Shown: positions 23,483-35,779, numbered from the stretch's first letter. The stretch is 64,000 nt of DNA from Gordionus sp. m RMFG-2023 (GCF_954871325.1 NC_088777.1:38107366-38171365); one strand, 5' to 3'. The notes: generated by a model not told the origin, from the sequence alone. A program made the numbers and translations.

Positions 23483-24984
23483 GTGAGATTTTTTCCTAAC
23501 ATGATTTTTCATTATATTTTTGATTCAATTCTACATACAACTCCCAATAAGTTACCAAATTCTGTTGTTGATCAATTTGATTCCAAGGGTATAATATTTG
23601 AAAAATATAAAGACTCATAATATTTATTACTCAAATTTCTATTTAATATTATTAATATTAAATAGAAATTATATATGGAGTATGCTTTTTCTATATTGGA
23701 ATATTTTATCCAAAAATTATATGTTTTAAGATTACCATAAGAAGTGTTTATTAAGTTTCGACTTAAAATTAGAACAAGTAGGAAGTGAACATAGTAGTGT
23801 GATGAGGAGAAATGTATAATTATGATTTTATGATTAATATAAGTTTATTGTAAAATATTGAACAGTTTAATAATTTCTATAATTATTAAAAGCTAGCACC
23901 AAATTTAGAATATATAGTCTGCATTACATCTAAATCCGTGCTTCGAGACTTTAATTGACTACGGTGTTTTTATCAGCGCTCCTTTTTTTTTAAGAATTAT
24001 TAATAATGATGTATATTATTTTAAATAGGAGTAAGATCTTCAATGTATGCCAGATATATTTGTTAGAATTAAATATTGATGCATTATTTTTTACTAGCTA
24101 ATAAATAATATTCAATAACTTTATTTTATAATATTTATATTTTTAAACAAAAAATATAAATTATTATATCCAAATTTATTGCACTGACGATAGTTTACAA
24201 TTTAAGTAAGAGTGTACAGCTATTGAAGATAGGATAAGAGTTAGAAAGCTGATATAGATTTATTTTAATTTGGGTAATTCAAAACATTTTATTGACCGTG
24301 TTAAAAGCATCAAAAATTTAATTCGAAAACTTTTAAAATATCGAAAAATATATGATAAACCTTTTTTTTAATGAATAATAAAAAATGTGTCTAAATACTT
24401 GTTTTAATTTTGTAAAGTTTTCTTAAGTTTAAAGTTATTTATCCTTAAAATTCTAAGTTTGAAACAAGTTTCACAACCTACCTTATGAATCATTTATTCA
24501 AATAGAAATAATTGCACAGAAAAAAAATTAAGAATAAATTAGAAACTTACTATGAAATTTTTAATATGTTTTCTCTAAGCTTTTTCGTAAACAAATTTCA
24601 TTATAATCTGAATTTAAAAATCCCAGGCTAAAGATTGTTTATTGTTTTCAAGAGTATAACGCTAAAACATTTAAACTTATTCAATAAATTAACCTTGTCT
24701 ATTTTGTAAGAATAATAGAGACAATATAAAGCTGACAAAAAATTATGATTATAAAAATTTGCATTATAAACCATTATTTAAAATAATTGGATTTTATATT
24801 GTTCTCGAGCCGAATATAACGTAAAAAGTTATGATTAAATGGTAAAAAATAATATGGTTTAATTTATTTAAATGCATTGCTGATGCAGCTATGATATACC
24901 AATTTAAATCAGCGGTTTTTTGGCGGAAGAAATTTTGTCAATAGTCAGCTCGGCCAGATAGTACACAAATTTATCTACACCGCA

Positions 24985-25179
24985 TAGTGATGCAAAATCG
25001 CTCCATTTGGACAGATTTTTAAAAATGGCTAAAATTCAATATCTTAGCTAGAAAAATATTGCTGCTTGAGCCTCAAGATTTGGCTAATAGATGTCCATAT
25101 GCCATCTTGCATAAATTTTTTCGGATATACTCTAGCCTTTTTTAAAAATTGGCTCAAATGGGAGCATTTTGCATCACTA
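24985..25179. mobile_element. hAT-type miniature element, diverged relative of the TAGTGTTG family
   Basis: The ends TAGTGATGCAAAATCGCTCC and its near-complement ...GGAGCATTTTGCATCACTA bound 195 bp. The inner sequence (ttagctagaaaaatattgc) matches the core of the TAGTGTTG copies. Flanking octamers match at five of eight positions. It ends 97 bp before the cysteine-rich exon. Confidence 0.7.
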
Positions 25180-25276
25180 GCGCCACATATACGTTCTTAT
25201 GAAAACGATCATATTGAAATAATTAAAGAGTCTATAAACTATTCTCTCTATTTGTTTTTATATATTTTTAACAAAG

Positions 25277-25405
25277 TTCCATTATTAAGTCAACCTTGCA
25301 TTCGAGATAATGATTGCAGAATGATATCCAACGCTAAATGCGAAGACGTCTGCACCTGTAAATCAATGTATAAACAAAGCGATTCCCAAACTGAATGCAG
25401 CAATA
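25277..25405 (+). CDS. Exon of the same surface protein: EB/EGF-like cysteine-rich module
   Basis: 129 bases after an acceptor (tttttaacaaag), ending at a donor (AATA|GTAATA), phase 1 at both ends, the usual arrangement for shuffled extracellular modules. Six cysteines are spaced C-x5-C-x7-C-x3-C-x1-C-x12-C, with NDC, NAKC and VCTC as in EB modules, a relative of EGF. The close third and fourth cysteines favour EB over classical EGF. Extracellular, between the Ig-like part and the membrane helix. The end codon joins in phase with the next exon at 26.47 kb. Confidence 0.65.
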
Positions 25406-25539
25406 GTAATATTTTTTTACGATTTGGGAATAAATTTCCTAGGGAGGCTATAAATATTTTTGAATATTTTGGGCCTGACTTGGTTTTTAAAAATATTTAA
25501 AAAAAAATCTAAAAAAAATTATATTTTATTTTGTTTTAT

Positions 25540-25640
25540 CAAAAAAATGGTAATACGGGCTCGAGCCCAAGAATAAATATCGGGCCAGGTTCAAAAATCA
25601 ATGCTGGGGTGGGGTAGAAAATGATTGAATTTACAGGGCT
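25540..25640. repeat. GC-rich miniature-element scrap
   Basis: The words gggctcgagccc and atcgggccaggtt resemble arms of the hAT miniature elements. No ends are resolved. Confidence 0.3.
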
Positions 25641-25963
25641 CTAGGACGAAATATGTATTAAAAGTATAAGCCATCTAAATGAAACTAAAATTGAAATATT
25701 TCCTCCACTTTTTTATTTAGAAAAAAAATTAAAATTTTATATGAAAGGAAAAATAAATACTATTTATAATAGCCCTTATTTTGCTTGACTTATAACTCTA
25801 ATAATTAGGGTATGCTAATTCTTAATTTATTTTTTGCCAGTTTGACATGTTTCGCTACTAATATAATGTTAGCATAGAAGAAAGAGGATTTATGTTATAA
25901 ATTGTTAAAGGGTAAATTTTATTGTGATTTCAGTCAGTAGCTATAACTTAAGTTGAAGTTTAG

Positions 25964-26043
25964 GAATCAAGAAAAGTAATAAGATTATGAAAAGGAGATG
26001 TACGAATCAAGAAAAGTAATAAGATTATGAAAAGGAGATGTAC
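25964..26043. repeat. Perfect tandem duplication, 2 x 40 bp
   Basis: Two adjacent identical 40-base units beginning gaatcaagaaaagtaata and ending ggagatgtac. No divergence between units, so the duplication is recent. It lies in the intron between the cysteine-rich and transmembrane exons. Confidence 0.95.
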
Positions 26044-26158
26044 ATTTAAAGTATAAATTTTTAGAAGAAAATTAATCTTATAATTAAATTTCCGATATAA
26101 AAGTAAATAAATAAATGAAAGGTGTTTAAGTAATTATAAATTTAGGCGCTATTTAGAT

Positions 26159-26372
26159 TAGTATTGTTAAAAAGCCCAATTTGGGTCAATTTTTAAAAAC
26201 GGCCCTGATTTTAGCCAAAATATAATTATGTAAGTCTCGAGATGTAAATAGATGTCAAACCTTGCTGTCATCTATGAGCAAAATCTCCAAGCTAACATAA
26301 TAATATTTTGGGTATAATTTTAATCTGGCCTTTTTTATAAATTTACACGAATCGGGCTTTTTAAAAACACTA
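26159..26372. mobile_element. hAT-type miniature element, old TAGTGTTG-family copy
   Basis: The ends TAGTATTGTTAAAAAGCCC and GGGCTTTTTAAAAACACTA bound 214 bp. The interior keeps the family core (tctcgag, tagatg, atctatgagcaaaatct). Flanking octamers agree at only five positions, in line with age. Confidence 0.7.
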
Positions 26373-26473
26373 GATTAAATATTCTATTTTATATTTTAAT
26401 TTTGACATTCAAAGAACTACTGTATTTTATTATACTCAGAAGTAAAATTTATGTTACCATATTTTCCCACAAG

Positions 26474-26607
26474 TATTCGCTCAACCGACAACGTTAATAA
26501 TTTGCGCCGTTTTATTCATATTGATACTATTGCTCTTACTCATCTTTATGATCAAATACAAGAAAAATAATGGTAGTGAAAAATCTATCAAAAGTACATC
26601 TATATAA
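26474..26607 (+). CDS. Exon of the same surface protein: transmembrane helix
   Basis: After an acceptor (attttcccacaag) the phase-1 frame reads FAQPTTLIICAVLFILILLL, then LLIFMIKYKKNN: a single hydrophobic helix followed by basic residues, so the C-terminus is cytoplasmic (type I). Two ends are possible. A donor AATG|GTAGTG at 26,572 gives a 99-base phase-1/1 exon that joins the exon at 29,960 as KKNN-E-RTSQNE. Otherwise the frame runs to a TAA at 26,605-26,607 with a short tail ending KSIKSTSI. Both could be used. The incoming phase matches the exon ending at 25,405. Confidence 0.65.
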
Positions 26608-28708
26608 ATTGTGACCTATTATTATTTATATTCCTTTTTTTAAAAAAATTTCGAATATTTATGATCGAACAATTAATAATTTTATCATTTTATTTAGTTT
26701 ATATATTTATTTTTTTAATTTAATTATTTTTTTGTCTTTTACTAAACCATTTCTATCAAAATCTTCTAATTTTAATAGAGTTACCATCATCAAACCTTCT
26801 GTAGTTCCTCTTTTCATTTTAGTGAGACCAAAATTTCTTCAACTAAACTGTATGCCAAATTTACTCCCATCTTATAGACTCATTTCCTATATATATGTTC
26901 CCTACTAACCTGATATTCATAAAAATCCTGATTTCCATCGTCTCAAGATTATCTATTTTTTTTTCTTTATTACCCAGAGTTAGGGACCAAATAAAATTGT
27001 GGGTTTTATTATAGCTAACTATATCTTCTCATTAAATAGTCAGTTAAAATCCCGCCAATTCTTCCTTCTAATTATTAATCTCCACTTTAATTTTCTTGGC
27101 TAAAATTAGAGTATATCGGGGATGAATTACCGTGATTTTATTACCCCAAGCATTAATATATATATATATAACAAAACTAATCACTATCTATTATACTTTT
27201 TGATCTACGTTGCTTTATATAAAAACACCAATAACTCTGGCTACATTTTTATTATTATTACTAATATGAATGATACAATATTGAAATATAGGCTGAGGTT
27301 TGATAAAATGCATTAGAACTGTAAAATTTAAAATCTCAGTAATTTTTAAAAAAAGGTTTAGAATTGATAAATTTAAAATCTTAATAATTAAGAAAATAGT
27401 AAAGTAAAACATCAATTTTACAATTAAAATAATATGAATATAACTCAGCTTTAGATACATTTTTTTAAAAGATTAATTATTTAAAATCTCAAATTGATGA
27501 CAATTTTACACTTAAATAAATTTTTATCAGATCTGATTAAATTTAAAAACTAGTTAATTTAAATTTAAGCATAAGCCTCAAACTCAGCCTTAAGCAAATT
27601 TTTATAATAAGATGTATAGAAGTGAATTCTTTAAAAAAGGATGAGCTAAATCTGATTTTGACAATGTTATAGTTGTATTTTGAACTTTATTTGTATCCTA
27701 ATATAAATCAATACATAAATTATAATAGTATAAAATTCGGTAATATGTTACGTGCATTAAGGGCTTCTACATGAAATTGAAAGAGGGTAGATAGTTAAGT
27801 TATGAAGACGTTTGAATAAATTGAAGAGGGGTTAGTGATGGAGGAGATGGGTTTGGTAGTATTTGGATTTGCCTTTTTTCTAATTTTGATTTCCTTGTTT
27901 TAGTATTTTGATTGTCTTTTTTTGCTAATTTTGGTTTTGATTTCCTCTTTTTTATTTGGTAAGAGCGAGTTAAAAGTAAATAATTTGAATGTGTGGGGGG
28001 GGGGAGGTGGGGGGGTGTTAATATTTTTAAGAGTTCCTGATGTACCTAAATACAAATGAACAATCATCATTAACTTAGCATAAGCTCATTCTTCACACTT
28101 GGTACATTTAAGTTATACTCATCCTTTCCTTCTTTTAGTATAATCTTTCATGCATATTATACATTGTTAATCATTGTTTTTTTTTGTTTTTTTTGTTTTA
28201 CTTTTGGTTATCTTTTACTGATCTTACTGTCTTCATTACTCATAATACTAAATCTTTATATAATTTTATTTCTAAGATTGAATTATGTTGACACTGTTTT
28301 GTTCAATTTATAAGATTTATTAGACTTGTGTCGAAACCCGGAATGCCCATGTTTTTTAATAATCCATGTGTACCTACCTCCCCCCTCTCCCAACCGTTCT
28401 TTTTATCCACTTGGGAACTCATTTTACTCCTCGCTTTAACCTTATTCGGTATTATCATCATTGACAACTTAAGGGCCTAAATTATTAATATTTATTCCTT
28501 GTTTCACCTACTCTTCCTTTACGTTCTCTAAATTTGCTTATAATAACTTCACTTTTACACTTATACATATCTTACAACCACTTTTATTTTTAAACCAACC
28601 ATCCAAATGGGCATTCCTTTCGGCATTTAGGATATCTCGAATTTCTTTTTTGCAGAAATACTTTGCCACTTCAAATTCAAATCTTGTGTTAAGGCAATTT
28701 TAGTTCAA
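26608..28708. other. AT-rich intron/intergenic stretch
   Basis: No exon recognised. A G-run lies near 27,996-28,012. Confidence 0.5.
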
Positions 28709-28828
28709 ATGGGGATTTCACGTGTATACATCTTGTTCTTTGCGGCTATCCAATTGTTGGGGCAAACAAACTCGGCCATGTGTCTACAGCAATTGTTAAG
28801 ATTTCTAACGTTAGGGTGTCTTGGATAG
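28709..28828 (+). CDS. Candidate signal-peptide exon or very short secreted ORF
   Basis: An ATG in good context (caaATGGGG) starts MGISRVYILFFAAIQLLGQT, then NSAMCLQQ, a textbook signal peptide with basic n-region, hydrophobic core and small residues at the cleavage point. The frame stops after 39 codons. Possible donors at 28,795 (GTTAAG) and 28,810 (GTTAGG) would cut it earlier in phase 2. A strong acceptor (tttcttttttgcag) lies 50 bases upstream, as expected for a second exon after a 5' leader. A different frame here reads VKISNVRVSWIGGPDALVNY, so frame choice is uncertain. It lies inside the large intron of the surface-protein gene. Confidence 0.35.
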   Translation: MGISRVYILFFAAIQLLGQTNSAMCLQQLLRFLTLGCLG

Positions 28829-29959
28829 GTGGACCTGATGCATTGGTTAATTATGTAACTGACATTTTTTTCTATTTTTGTTACTTATCTAGCCCCGTTC
28901 GTCCAGGATCCTGCCTATCATTTTGTACTACATCCTGTCCCTTATTTTTATCTATTATCTCTATTTTTATATCTTGTCTTTATATTTTTGGTCTTAAATC
29001 TAGTTCCGTCTTTTCTTGATATACATATTTATCTTTCATGATCTTGTCTAAAAGGGCAGTTTTTTTTTAAATTATGGATTTAAATGTAATTTAAAAGTCC
29101 ACTCCAGTTTATAATGAGTTATATATGTCCGGTATCCGTATTTTACAAATCTATTTGTTTAAATAAAATTTCATTCACGATTCATCTTATTAATATATCA
29201 GTAATTGTCTTCTAAAACCGCAGGTTACTTGGCATTTGTAAAATTGAAAGTTTGAACACCATTGTATAAGATAAAAAACATAGTTGAATCCAGATAAAAC
29301 AAAATAGATTGAATAATGAGGGTAAGAAGATTGAAACAAAAATGTTAAACTTAATTTATGTTTTCCTTCATTCATCTCCATTAATAACAAATTATAAAGT
29401 AAAACATATAAAATTATCATTATAAAAAGATTATAGTAAAAAATTAAAAGTCAAAAAGTTCCTTTACAAAAATTAAAAAAAGTGAAATTCTATCAACAAT
29501 ATCTATATATATTTTTTTCTTTTAAAATTAACATCTTCGAAATCACTCATTTACATAGTCTAAACAATATCTTGTATATCGTAATAATTCTTCTAATCTG
29601 AATATGACATTTTTAGTATTCATGAATATTACAACATATTTATCATTTTTTCCCTACTAATCATTGAGGAATGAAAGGGGAAAGATGATTTTAAAAAAAC
29701 TATTAGTAGGGCCTACGAATATGATGATCTTTCATAGCGCTTATACTAAAATATTTTTTTATAGTTAAGACTTATATTATATGATTATAAAAATAATAAG
29801 AATTTGAAGTATCGCAATGATATTATTTTACGAAATATATTATTTTTTCAAACTTTAATCTTAATCTGGTTTCCTTTTATTTAAAATTTTTATGTTATTA
29901 ATTATTTATTTAACATTATAATTTATTAAATGCACTACCTTAAAAACAATATTTTTAAG

Positions 29960-30088
29960 AGAGAACATCTCAAAATGAGATAACGGAACTTGAAGCTAGT
30001 CAGATTATATCTTTGCCAAGACGTTCCGTGAATCTGCCTATGAGTTATCCCCCAGATTTTGTACGAGCTCAACCAAAGAATCCTAATA
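29960..30088 (+). CDS. Exon of the same surface protein: cytoplasmic tail, part 1
   Basis: After an acceptor (atttttaag), 129 bases in phase 1 code RTSQNEITELEASQIISLPR, then RSVNLPMSYPPDFVRAQPKN. The donor is AATA|GTGATG (phase 1) or GGG|GTGATG (phase 0, ending 30,096). Both fit the final exon. The tail has no known domain. A proline/tyrosine stretch (PMSYPPDF) could bind WW or SH3 adaptors, but that is inference. Confidence 0.55.
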
Positions 30089-30677
30089 GTGATGGGGTGA
30101 TGCTATTTTTATAAATAGAAACAGTTATTTGCATTAAAATGATAGATAATTCTTTAAAGCTAAAATTTTTCCGGAGCTACTTAGTTTACTCAAGCAAGGG
30201 TTGCTTAAATTTATTTACGATGCTGCATATCGTCACCTTTTTATAATAGGAGTTTTTCAATATTTTTTAAAGGGTAAAATATTTTAATAGATTGCATGAT
30301 AAATTATGTGAACATATCTTGATGGCGTAATTAACATATTTTACCTAACCAATTATAGTTTGCGCTGCGCATTATAATTATATATTTATTCCGGCATATA
30401 AATATTTTAAAATAGAAAAAGTATATCATAATTTAATATTAGTTCAGGATGGGTTTTCATTATTTTTTGAGTTTTTATCAAGCGAGATTTTTTTCCCTTG
30501 CTGTTTTTATAATTTAAACATAATTGCACCTTATGTACATTGTAAGTATATATCTCATAACTAATCCATTTATTTCTAATAATAGGTAAAAGGGAAAAAC
30601 AAAGGTGTTAAGACGGATACCATATGTTCCAAATCTGAGTAAAAATTTTTTTTATTGATTTATGTTTAATTCATTAG

Positions 30678-31025
30678 TAAAGACCTGTCCAGAAAAAAAA
30701 AATACAAACTTGGGCCGGGTCGAAAAATAATTTTTTGAAATCCCGGGCCAAGTCGATTTAAAAAAAATTTAATTTATTAGTTGGAAAATCATATAGTGGA
30801 GAGTGGAGCCTTTAATAATCATTTAATGACCGTTTTTTCCACAATTTACAAAATATAGCCAAAATATTTAAGGTAACAACATTTTAAAAATTCTAGGCTG
30901 GGCCAAAATGATCAAAAAAATTTAAGAATGGGACTGGGTTCGAAAAAATTTCCGGACAGGGCTTAAAAATTGAATTTTTAAAAAATCCTGACTGGGCCTA
31001 AAATTTTGATCTCTGCAGGTCTTTG
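30678..31025. mobile_element. hAT-like GC-rich miniature element
   Basis: The left end TAAAGACCTGTCC and right end GCAGGTCTTTG are inverted. Internal ggccgggtcg, gggctgggcc-like and cctgactgggcc words are shared with the other GC-rich elements. Flanking octamers do not match, so the insertion is old or the ends are misplaced by a few bases. Confidence 0.6.
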
Positions 31026-31891
31026 ATATACATTTTCCATTGGTTGAGAAACGACTTACAAAATACTCTTATAAACATAATTATATTAACGACCATTGAA
31101 TGATCATCTTATGGAAGAAAAAAAATAAGGAATGAAGGAAACAAAAGAATATTATAAACTTACCATGTTCTAAAATCTAAGTATAAATAAAATCTATAGC
31201 TTAAGAATTTTTGTAAATAACCAGGAACAAAAAAAATCTATGGCTATTAATATCATTACAAAATCGATTTATAAGTTAGCGGCAATATGTTTATTCCGGC
31301 AGTATTTTTTTCAACTTTTGATCATTAATTTAAAGCTGTTATTATAAGAAAAGTATTCCTGCATGTTTAGAATACCTATCTTATGAATTGTAGACAATTT
31401 TGCCATTAACCTTTGAGTCATTTATAATTTATATAAAAAATCTATGGAAATACTAATATATAATATTAAGTTAAAAGGTTAGGTATTCCGAACATTATGG
31501 AATTCATTTTTGGTAAAATCAGATTTTTAAAAAATGCCCTCAAAAAATGAATTAAAGTTGAAAAAATAACACATTGACGGAAAAACACATTTCTAATTTC
31601 TAGTCAAACTTGTAGAATTTGGATAACGTTGGAACTAAGATTTTTGCTCAACTTAGACAGTTGCACAATTTATCAAGCTAATATTATAGTAGTTAATAAG
31701 AATTTGATTTGTACTAAAAATTTTAGTCAAATTAGGAAGTTGCCCGAATTATCACGAGCCCGAATTTGACAAGTTTTACTGTGAAAATGTAAATAAATCG
31801 ACTACAAATTAGGGAAATTTATCAAAGCTAAGATATCATTTAATTTTTAGCTATTTATTTTAAATCGATATTCTCAAAAATTTGGAGATAG

Positions 31892-32211
31892 ATCATTTAA
31901 TATACATTAAATATAATAATCATAGAACGGAATATGACTCAAACTATGACTACGATTTCACTTATAAATACATACCACCGGAAAGAGACATTTCGTTTTA
32001 CCATGTAGATCCCTTTTATCTAGCGCCGTTCCAAAATTTTCCTCCAAATCGAATGAGAGATTTTAACAATTCTGGGCCAGCCCTACAGAATAACCCATTT
32101 ATAACGAGAAATACAAGTTCGATGCCACAAAACTCGAGCAACCTTAACAATCCAAATTATAAAAGCTACCCATATTTGAATTCGGCTTTTAGTTTGTCAT
32201 ATTTAAAATAA
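31892..32211 (+). CDS. Last exon of the same surface protein: cytoplasmic tail, part 2
   Basis: About 106 residues to a TAA. Acceptor options at 31,891 (phase 1) and 31,887 (phase 0) match the two donor options of the preceding exon. The peptide is rich in N, Y, P and S (YDYDFTYKYIPPERDISFYH, NNPNYKSYPYLNSAFSLSYL), with several YxxP/YPY-like sites suggestive of a disordered signalling tail. Codon use is far from the AT background. Assignment to this gene rests on phase, order and strand. It could instead end a separate gene starting near 28.7 kb. Confidence 0.55.
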
Positions 32212-32682
32212 TTCCTAATTATTGTATATTTTTTGTCACTAACTTGTCATAATAGGTATTAGAAAATATAATAAATTATTTCTAAAAAGAGTTATTTCTA
32301 GCCCGATATTTAATCTCTACTATATAATCCTGTATCGGATATTATATAAAATAGTATCTGACTGAGGGTCATATATAATTTAAATGTATAATAAAGCAAA
32401 ACTTTTTAACTATTAAATTTATGTATTAATTAAGACTCAACAGTTTTAAATATTCAATTCTAACCCAAACCGCGAGTCAGCAATGGGAGTTGGATTAACC
32501 TTTATAATAAATTGATGAGTTTATGTGTTCTTAAAAAAAATGTAAAAATCAACTTATAACATAATGTTTTATGTAATAAATCTTGAAAACAATTAAAGTT
32601 ATCTGGGAATTCTTTTTAACCGTTTTAATTCTTTAATTTTCATCAAAAAAAGTGGCTTCTCTTCAACATGTTGTTTGTCGTT

Positions 32683-34482
32683 TAGGGATGTAAATTTTCT
32701 GGAAAACTATTAGGGAAAATTTGGGGGAAAACGGGAAATTTCCTTCTAAAAAATATTTTACAGGTCAATATTGAATTTCTTTCATGTTTAATTAAAACAT
32801 ATAGGCTATTAACATATATTTAAACAAATATAATACAATTTTGACTATTTTATTCGTTATCTTCGTTTGAAGATGAAATTATTCCTATGAGCTTCAACAT
32901 CTAGAAGTGAGCTCATTCACAAAAGATACTTTCCCCATAGGAAATTTTTTCCTAAACCAATTTCCTGACCTTGCCAATTTTTTTATCCTGTTTAATTCCG
33001 AATTATCAGTAAAAATCCAGAAAAATATTTTTATTATTTAACACGCTATTAAACATCACTACTCTACCAGCCCAGCGATTTGGGCTAGGCAACAAGAAAG
33101 CAATCCTATTTTTATTTCTATATAGTTGCTTTTCCTTAAATGTAGGTAACATGTTGGATTTTATATATTTTATAATACTTTTGGCGTTTGCTATTAAAAT
33201 TTGAACAATATTTTAGTTATCATTTGAAAGCAAATTAAGTCTTTACACAGACGATGCATTCGATATTTATTTCTTACAAGTGCTTGTGATTTCTTACTTG
33301 CATCCAGTTATTAAGTGTTAAATTTTGTGTTTCATATTTCCTCAACTTCTTTCATAAATTTATTAGATATATCCCCCCCCCCCCCGTATGCATATTGGTC
33401 CCTGTTTCGATTGATTTATATAATGAAATTTATATATTTCCCTTTTAGTCCACCATCGATAATGAGGATCAAATTTTTATCAATCCTTCGACTACTATAT
33501 TTTTAATCATTTCATATTCATTGTTCAACATATTTTTACTGAGTAAATATCTTAAAGGTAATACAAATGCAGGTTTTAAAGATAGAAATAATTTCATCCA
33601 ATACACACAGTGAGTTATGGAAAATGGGCAATTGACATAAAGACGGCTGTTGCAAATTCAATATCTAGTTTACCTTGCTTTTCAGGATACACTAACAAAA
33701 TGTTTTGTTTCCATAGTATTGCTTTCTTAAAATAATTAATTCAACTTAATATATTTTATACTAATGATCATCTATAAAATTACTATTATATATAAATCTA
33801 ATCTATATTAACTACAAATATATCTTCTAGGCTAGGCAATTAATTAAGACGAGTTTTTTGTACAATTTTAATATCCACAATTGCAAATGAGATAAATAAT
33901 AATTAATTTTGAAGATTATTTTATAATAAAAAATAAGAAATTTAGGTTCAACTCAAGAAAATTGCCGTTACCTCATTAAAATTTATACTGATCTGTCTAT
34001 AATCACATGAACTGTCATATTTGTCATCAAAAAAAATGAAATAATCCTAACTAGTTCATATTTCCAAATTTTAATTAACCATTAACTCTATCCCACATAC
34101 ATCTCAAACCTATAATCCTAATCCATATCCTTTCCTCAGTTATCACTAGCCTTAAATTATTTCTAATAATTAAAAATTTTACTTTAGATGAATATTACTT
34201 GTTTCTATTTAACATAAATATCATCATATGTAAATTTAATGAATACTTATTATTAATTAATTTTACTTTAGATGAATATTACTTGTGTTCGCTTTTATAT
34301 TATCGAAAATGGAATGAACGTATATATACAAAAATGAAACATAATTATAATTTATCAACCATAAGGAAAAAATATTTTAGCTAAATATCATGATTATTTA
34401 ATTTAAAAAAAACACATAAAAATTGGGGAAACTATCGGAGAAATTTTTAATTTTCCTGGTGAAATTTGCTGTTACATCCCTA
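32683..34482. mobile_element. Probable hAT-type element, 1.8 kb, transposase not readable
   Basis: The ends TAGGGATGTAAATTTTC and ...GTTACATCCCTA are inverted, with gaaaattt-like subterminal words on both sides. Flanking octamers differ, so there is no target duplication. The interior has only short frames (for example DEYYLCSLLYYRKWNERIYT near 34,270-34,330). A 27-bp direct repeat occurs at 34,175 and 34,259. Confidence 0.5.
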
Positions 34483-35044
34483 GTTGCATCAATTTCAACT
34501 TATATTGATTATCTGAGCCATCTAGTTAGGATTTTTGTAGGTTTCCTCCTTGTATCTTTTTATTATTTTTTTACTCATGCTATATTTTAAATTTTAAATA
34601 AAACTAACAAAAAGTGGGTGGAATGATATGAGAAAATAAATTAGTATGACTATATTTTTAATTTTTATTTTCAATAAATCGAAAATAGTATACATTTCTT
34701 TTAGATATAAATATTTCTTAACTATATAACTTTACTATAAAAATAGGTATAATATTGATGTCAATTAATTATAATTTTGGTTCGTAAATTTTTCGAGCGT
34801 GAGTCAAAATTTGCCTTTATTTTTTTTCTAGCGTGAAATATGCTCAAACTCTAAATCAGCAATTTAATTATTATCTGAGTTAAAGAAAAATTACATTTTT
34901 TTTCTTTTAAAATTTTAAAATCAGTTGGTATAAGAAAATCTCATAGGTGTCAGAGTAAATTGAAATAAATAATTTAGGAAATAAATCGAAAAAAAAGGTA
35001 ACTAATAGCCTAAAAATTAATAGTTTGGAAACAAAACTTTAAAC

Positions 35045-35295
35045 TAGAGGCTTGCGATGCCCGGCCAACCGTATAACATTTTAAAAAAATTTATTTGGGC
35101 CGGGCAAAAAAATTTTTGAATCACTTCCCAATATTAGATGTTTATTTTGGTGTTTAACTACATATGTTTCAAGTCAAGCCTTGTATTTAAAAAAACCGGG
35201 TCAGGATATCTTAGTAAAATGGAAATGAGCCGGGCCGTACAAAAGCTAAATTTTAACTCACTGGGCCTGAAAAGTTTGCCACTTGCAGGTCACTA
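35045..35295. mobile_element. hAT-type GC-rich miniature element
   Basis: The ends TAGAGGCTTGCGATGCCCGG and GCCACTTGCAGGTCACTA are inverted at the tips (TAGAG.CTTGC / GCAGGTCACTA). Flanking octamers CTTTAAAC and TTTCAAAT agree at five positions, with only C/T differences. Interior gggccgggc words are shared with related copies. Confidence 0.7.
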
Positions 35296-35585
35296 TTTCA
35301 AATCTTAAACCCTCTTTTTAAAACTTCCAGGAATCCGAAACGGTTAAAGTACTATGTATATTTTTTTAAATAATGTATGATTACTTTCAAAGGAAATGGT
35401 TTAAAACAATCATTTCTATTAAGTTATTTTTAGTAAATTTGGTATATTATTCATTTTTACAGATGTAAAATTATACAAATGAAATTTAAGAATATTCATT
35501 ATAAAATCTTCATAAAAGTTATTTATAAATATAAAATTAACCCAAAACCATTATACGCAAGGATTTGTTAAAGTATATATAAAAT

Positions 35586-35779
35586 CTATTTGGATTTTTT
35601 TTCTTGAGATCTTGGCAATTTACCCGAAACCAATCCATTGATGACCTTGTTCTTTGTTGGTTCAGTAGAGTTTTTAAATGTGTTTATTTTTTTGGGTTCA
35701 ACTTTAGGTACAGGAGTTTTAGAAAGTGATGTTGAATGTTTAACTGATTTTGTTGCATTATGCAATACCTTTGGTGTAT
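35586..35779 (-). CDS. Last exon of a basic, S/T/P/K-rich protein
   Basis: On the minus strand an acceptor (tattctaatag) opens a phase-1 exon of 64 codons ending in TAG. Peptides include TPKVLHNATKSVKHSTSLSK, TPVPKVEPKKINTFKNS and VINGLVSGKLPRSQEKK. It is strongly basic, with repeated K-S/T-P words, like disordered tails of nuclear or microtubule-binding proteins. No domain is recognised. The upstream exon was not located. No membrane segment or signal is visible. Confidence 0.55.

Noticed and set aside
34175-34285. 27-bp direct repeats as a possible CRISPR or regulatory array
   Set aside because: Only two copies with an 84-base step in eukaryotic DNA. A simple duplication inside a transposon.
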